Origin: Clostridia bacterium
GTDB taxonomy: Bacteria > Bacillota > Clostridia > Christensenellales > Borkfalkiaceae
Reading direction: 5' to 3'
Length of the DNA stretch: 18,105 nt
Assembly (NCBI GenBank): GCA_017503885.1
Contig: JAFVSF010000083.1
Coordinates: 1-18,105, forward strand
Position 1 is the stretch's first letter. Each line of letters begins with the position of its first letter. Positions 14,532-18,105 of the stretch are shown piece after piece. Below the pieces are notes generated by a model. The model was not told where the DNA came from. It worked only from the letters and a program-made list of their open reading frames with translations, and did not search any database. The position numbers and the translations under genes are program-made.

Positions 14532-16169
14532 ATGAGTATAGAAGCAAACAACTTTATTGAAGAAATTATTAATACCGAACTTGAAGAGGGCGTTGTAGAG
14601 GGTGTTCATACGAGATTTCCTCCAGAACCTAACGGCTATCTTCACATTGGGCACGCAAAATCACTTTGCCTTAATTTTGGTACTGCTAAAAAATACGACG
14701 GGCTTTGTAATCTTTTCTTTGACGATACAAACCCATCAAAAGAAAAGACTGAGTACGTAGAGGCAATTAAGGCAGATATCGAGTGGCTTGGCTTTAAGTG
14801 GCACGAAGTTCACTATGCGTCAGACTTTTTTGACGAGATTTATGAAAGAGCAGTAAAACTCATCAAAGACGGAAAGGCTTTCGTATGTGATCTTAAAGCT
14901 GATGAGATAAGTGCTATGAGAGGAACTTTAACCGAACCTGGCAGGGAAAGTCCTTATAGAAATAGAACGGTAGAAGAAAACTTAAAACTCTTTACTGAAA
15001 TGAAAGAGGGCAAGTTTGCCGACGGTGAAAAAGTTTTAAGAGCAAAGATTGATATGTCTTCGCCTAACATAAACATGAGAGACCCTGTAATATACAGAGT
15101 TCTTCGTGCTCATCACCATAGAACGGGGGATAAGTGGTGCATTTATCCTATGTACGATTTTGCTCATCCTCTTTGCGACTCTATGCAAGGTGTAACACAC
15201 TCTCTTTGCACGCTTGAGTTTGAAGATCACAGACCTCTTTATAACTGGGTGGTTGACAATACTGGCGTAAGCCATAGACCACGCCAAATCGAGTTTGCAA
15301 GACTTAACATAACGAATACCGTTATGAGCAAGAGATATCTTAAAAAACTCGTTGAAGACGGTGCGGTAAGAGGTTGGGATGATCCAAGAATGCCAACGCT
15401 CACAGGTTTAAGGTCAAGGGGTGTTCCAGCAGAGGCTTTAAAGAATTTTTGTGAGGCTATCGGTATAGCAAAGGCAAATTCAGAGATAGAAATTACGTAT
15501 TTCGAGCATTTTATAAGAGATTACTTAAATACTCACGCAGAAAGGGCGATGGCAGTTTTTGAACCATTGAAAGTAACTATTTCTAATTTCCCAGATCAAG
15601 AGGAAATGGAAGAGTTTGACATTAACCCTAACGACGAGACGGCGGGCAAGAGAGAAATTTCAATGTCAAAGCACATTTACATTGAGCAAGAAGACTTTGC
15701 TTTAGTGCCTCCACCAAAGTATTTTAGACTTAAAAAAGACGGCTACGTTCGTCTTAAAAACGCATATATTATCAAGTGCGACGACGTTATCTTAAATGAA
15801 GACGGCTCGGTAAAAGAACTTATTTGTTCATACGTGCCGGAATCTAGAAGTGGTAACGACACAAGTGGTATAAAAGTAAAGGGCGTTATTCACTGGGTAA
15901 ATGCAGATAAAGCAGTTGACTGTGAAATAAGAAAGTACGATTATCTTTTAAAAGACGCTGAATTTAGTGGACAAGATTTCTCAGAGCGTATGAATTATGA
16001 CAGCGTACACGTATTTAACGGCAAAGCAGAGCCTTATCTTGCAGAGGTTAAAGAAGATACGTCTTTCCAACTTTTAAGAAAAGGCTACTATAAAAAGGTT
16101 ACTGAAGGTAATAAACTCGTGCTTTCTGAAATCGTATCTTTAAAAGACGGTTATAAACCTAACAAGTAA
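14532..16169 (+). CDS. glnS: Glutaminyl-tRNA synthetase
   Basis: Charges tRNA-Gln directly with glutamine, in the cytosol; class I, 545 residues, close to the 554 of E. coli GlnRS. HIGH lies at 38-41 (PPEPNGYLHIGHAK) and the KMSKS-type loop appears as VMSKR (264-268). NPSKEKTEYVEAIKADIEWL (67-86) and the two C-terminal beta-barrel domains (from about 335) indicate GlnRS rather than GluRS. It begins four bases after glyQS without a clear Shine-Dalgarno, so it is probably translated by coupling. Known: many Bacillota lack GlnRS and make Gln-tRNA through GatCAB, so its presence is informative about lineage; it is often thought to have spread by horizontal transfer. Whether GatCAB is also present cannot be seen here. 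Confidence 0.95.
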   Translation: MSIEANNFIEEIINTELEEGVVEGVHTRFPPEPNGYLHIGHAKSLCLNFGTAKKYDGLCNLFFDDTNPSKEKTEYVEAIKADIEWLGFKWHEVHYASDFFDEIYERAVKLIKDGKAFVCDLKADEISAMRGTLTEPGRESPYRNRTVEENLKLFTEMKEGKFADGEKVLRAKIDMSSPNINMRDPVIYRVLRAHHHRTGDKWCIYPMYDFAHPLCDSMQGVTHSLCTLEFEDHRPLYNWVVDNTGVSHRPRQIEFARLNITNTVMSKRYLKKLVEDGAVRGWDDPRMPTLTGLRSRGVPAEALKNFCEAIGIAKANSEIEITYFEHFIRDYLNTHAERAMAVFEPLKVTISNFPDQEEMEEFDINPNDETAGKREISMSKHIYIEQEDFALVPPPKYFRLKKDGYVRLKNAYIIKCDDVILNEDGSVKELICSYVPESRSGNDTSGIKVKGVIHWVNADKAVDCEIRKYDYLLKDAEFSGQDFSERMNYDSVHVFNGKAEPYLAEVKEDTSFQLLRKGYYKKVTEGNKLVLSEIVSLKDGYKPNK

Positions 16170-16237
16170 ATTTTTTGCAAAAACGCTAATTTGAATAATA
16201 AAATTGATAAATTTTAATAAAAAATTAAAAATTTGTA

Positions 16238-16266
16238 TTGACTTTACTATTTGATTAGTATATAAT
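16238..16266 (+). promoter_or_regulatory. SigA-type promoter of the CvpA-like gene
   Basis: TTGACT (16238-16243) and a perfect TATAAT (16261-16266) have the ideal 17-base spacing. The predicted start lies about 25 bases before ATG 16300. The 130-base gap after glnS holds this promoter and AT-rich sequence without a convincing terminator for glnS. Confidence 0.78.
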
Positions 16267-16299
16267 TATATTAAGTGTTTTAATTTTCGAGGAATAGGT

Positions 16300-17037
16300 A
16301 TGTATTTTATCGTTGACTTGGTGTTAATCTTAGTGCTTATTTGTGTAATAACTGCAAGTATTAGGTTTGGCTTTTCAAGAAACTTCATATTTGGAATTTT
16401 GCGAACTATAATCGGTATGGCCGGTGGTATCGGTGCGTGTGTAGGCGTATTTTTCTTGATGCACACGTTTGGATGGCTTGATTATTTAGCAGACGCTACT
16501 ATCAATTTGTTTGGTAACCCTGCATGGCTCAACTCTGCAAATCCTAACAATTTGAGAATTGTGGCATCAATAATTTCTTTCCTTCCATTTGCCGTATTAT
16601 TCCTTATTCTCGGCTATATTCTTTTACATAAGCTTATAAATTGGCTTGTAAAACTAATTTTCTTACCTTTCTTCGTTGCAAGAAAAAAGAAGAAACTTGT
16701 AAAAGGTTTAGATATTGCTTTAGGTTTAGTATTTAACCTTGCTCTTTATTTAGGTTTTGTGTTTGCACTTTTTGGTTTTATTCACGGTGTAAATACAGTA
16801 CAAGATGCAAGTGGCGATTACCTTTATGATGACGTTTCAATAATTTTATTTGGTCAAAACGAAGATGCTGGTGCACTTAACGATTTCTTAGCAAACACGA
16901 TTGACGGCATAACAGGACCAATGTTTAATAAATGGCATGAGTCTTTATCGGCTTCACCAACGGGTAGTTTAATCTATTTATACAATCCTTTAAACGGAAT
17001 GTTTGAGAATATCGTAAAAGGTATGTATGGCGTATAA
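16300..17037 (+). CDS. CvpA-like multi-pass membrane protein
   Basis: A 245-residue integral membrane protein. Hydrophobic segments lie at about 3-22 (VDLVLILVLICVITA), 32-55 (GMAGGIGACVGVFFLM), 86-115 (FLPFAVLFLILGYILLHKLI) and 145-168 (LVFNLALYLGFVFALFGF); a basic loop (RKKKKLVKG) lies before the last. The N-terminus, a Gly-rich second helix and the VKGLDIALGLVFN segment are reminiscent of CvpA/colicin V production-type proteins, but the family match is from pattern only. The C-terminal 75 residues appear soluble (NDFLANTIDGITG). ATG 16300 follows GAGGAA. It has its own promoter and terminator, hence a single-gene unit. Function unknown. Confidence 0.8.
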   Translation: MYFIVDLVLILVLICVITASIRFGFSRNFIFGILRTIIGMAGGIGACVGVFFLMHTFGWLDYLADATINLFGNPAWLNSANPNNLRIVASIISFLPFAVLFLILGYILLHKLINWLVKLIFLPFFVARKKKKLVKGLDIALGLVFNLALYLGFVFALFGFIHGVNTVQDASGDYLYDDVSIILFGQNEDAGALNDFLANTIDGITGPMFNKWHESLSASPTGSLIYLYNPLNGMFENIVKGMYGV

Positions 17038-17043
17038 AAATTC

Positions 17044-17070
17044 AAAAACGCAGTTTAACTGCGTTTTTTT
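17044..17070 (+). terminator. Rho-independent terminator of the CvpA-like gene
   Basis: A perfect 10-bp stem, aaaaacgcag (17044-17053) and ctgcgttttt (17059-17068), closes a 5-base loop tttaa, with the right arm continuing into an unbroken T-run. It starts 6 bases after the stop codon. Confidence 0.9.
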
Positions 17071-17151
17071 ATTGCCTTTTATAAGTTGTAAGTAATAAGT
17101 TAGTATTAATTTTCATATATTATACCGAAATATACTGGTGGAGGTATAAAT

Positions 17152-18105
17152 ATGATTCAACCAAATTTTAGCACCCTATCTTGTGCTAGATTACTAAAAG
17201 CAAATAGCAAAATAAGAGTAGAATGTCCTTTTAAAGATTTGAGCGAGGTTAAAAAGCCCATATCCTTAACTGCAAACGCTTTTCCTATTTTTAAAGAGTG
17301 TAAAGGGGAAAAGACAACTATAAAAGCCAAGGTTATATTTACCTTAGTTTATCTCAGCGAAGATGGGTATAAAAAAGCCACTTGCGAGGCTGATGCAATT
17401 CAAGAAGTCGCTTTAGAAAACGCCGTCATAGATTGCTTTATAACAGACGTAAAACTTATTACTTCAAATGGCTTTTCGGGTGTTTGTACTTTAAATTTTT
17501 TAAGTGAAGGAAGAGGTGAAGAAAGCGTAGACGTTCTTACAGGTGGCGAAAATATTATCGTAAAGAATAAAGACGTATCAATAGATATATATAATGATTA
17601 CAGACAAGGTCGGCACACCGTTGTAGACGAGTTTTCAATAGACTATACTATAAGCGAAGTTTTATCTTATCGAGCAGTAGCGTATTTAACTTCTTGTAAT
17701 TCTTCATTAGGACGCATTATTTTAGAGGGTGAAGTAGTTTTAATTGTCAAGGCATTGCCATTTTCTGAAAATAATGATATAGTAAAAGAAAGGAGAGTTA
17801 TTACTTTTAGATACGAACTTGATGACGTTGAAGCCTTGCAAGAAGATAGGGCGTATGCAGTTGTTGACGTAACTGCTACAAACGTTAAGGTTTTCGTTGA
17901 TGAGGCAAAGGAAAAAAGTACTGTTTCGGTAGACGTTTCGCTAGAATTTTTTGGAGGGACTGTAAGAACTCAAAATTTTGCAGTTGTAGAAGACGCTTAT
18001 CTTAAATTTAATGAAAGCGAACTTGAAACAACTAAAATTGACCTTTTAACCTTTAATAGTGCAAGGTGTGTTAGTGAAAAAGTAGTTTGCACTGGCGAAA
18101 AAGCA
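17152..18105 (+). CDS. DUF3794/SPOCS-like protein, truncated by the window edge
   Basis: The open frame runs from ATG 17152, six bases after GGAGGT (17140-17145), through 318 codons to the last base without a stop, so the C-terminus is missing. It has no signal peptide. Two beta-rich repeats can be seen. The first includes IKAKVIFTLVYLSEDGYKKA (residues about 57-76). The second runs from DEFSIDYTISEVLSYRAVAY (about 158-177) through IILEGEVVLIVKALPFSE to ITFRYELDD. The pattern 'gain of a strand, Gly-x-Val-x-x-x-hydrophobic, acidic-hydrophobic' is that of DUF3794 repeats, as in the spore morphogenesis protein SipL, which adds a C-terminal LysM. Whether a LysM follows here is unseen. The assignment is moderate; a spore-coat or envelope role would be inference. 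Confidence 0.72.
   Translation, partial: MIQPNFSTLSCARLLKANSKIRVECPFKDLSEVKKPISLTANAFPIFKECKGEKTTIKAKVIFTLVYLSEDGYKKATCEADAIQEVALENAVIDCFITDVKLITSNGFSGVCTLNFLSEGRGEESVDVLTGGENIIVKNKDVSIDIYNDYRQGRHTVVDEFSIDYTISEVLSYRAVAYLTSCNSSLGRIILEGEVVLIVKALPFSENNDIVKERRVITFRYELDDVEALQEDRAYAVVDVTATNVKVFVDEAKEKSTVSVDVSLEFFGGTVRTQNFAVVEDAYLKFNESELETTKIDLLTFNSARCVSEKVVCTGEKA

Noticed and set aside
17086..17151. Promoter for the DUF3794-like gene
   Set aside because: TTGTAA (17086-17091) has no -10 box at the right distance, and the several TATATT-like words upstream lack a -35. A promoter probably exists here but cannot be placed.

Overview
The window is AT-rich bacterial DNA (by eye about 36-38% GC). It has strong Shine-Dalgarno sites (AGGAGG-like), SigA-type promoters (TTGACA/TATAAT), a single-chain alpha2-type glycyl-tRNA synthetase, a CvpA-like membrane protein and a probable DUF3794 (SPOCS-like) protein. 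Together these suggest a low-GC Bacillota genome, most likely an uncultured member of the Clostridia. This assignment is an inference from gene content. No rRNA, tRNA or CRISPR array was seen.

Left part (about 51-11216): a compact virion-structure module. In order it holds a leader with nested inverted repeats; a small helical protein of unknown role; one gene on the opposite strand for a secreted or membrane-anchored protein; an intact terminase large subunit; a TerS-like or accessory protein of 92 residues; a small zinc-ribbon protein; a P22-type portal; a scaffold; an HK97-fold major capsid protein; a neck adaptor resembling P22 gp4; a 471-residue propeller-like protein resembling P22 gp10; a second protein with an N-terminal coiled coil and a beta-rich body; and a 316-residue coiled-coil protein. 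The order terL-portal-scaffold-coat-adaptor-gp10-like matches the P22 morphogenesis operon. No tailspike, ejection ATPase, lysis, replication, repressor or integrase gene lies to the right of the module, where it stops at a terminator. Anything left of base 1 is unseen. Every structural gene is open and the terminase keeps all expected catalytic residues, so the module does not look decayed.

Right part (11215-18105): chromosomal genes. A radC-alpha/beta hydrolase pair runs leftward from a near-consensus promoter and ends at the same long hairpin that closes the phage module. Divergently, a consensus promoter drives a glyQS-glnS operon (GlyRS and GlnRS, 4 bases apart). A third near-consensus promoter drives a CvpA-like membrane protein, closed by a textbook terminator. 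Finally a DUF3794-like gene runs off the right edge.

The most interesting points are: the capsid-and-neck-only module with a sharp right edge against housekeeping genes; the nested inverted-repeat leader at 51-132; the secreted/anchored reverse-strand gene inside the module (a candidate moron or cell-surface effector); a 17-codon ORF with a perfect ribosome-binding site in front of the TerS-like gene, which itself lacks one; and a strong hairpin just after the capsid gene that could set capsid stoichiometry.
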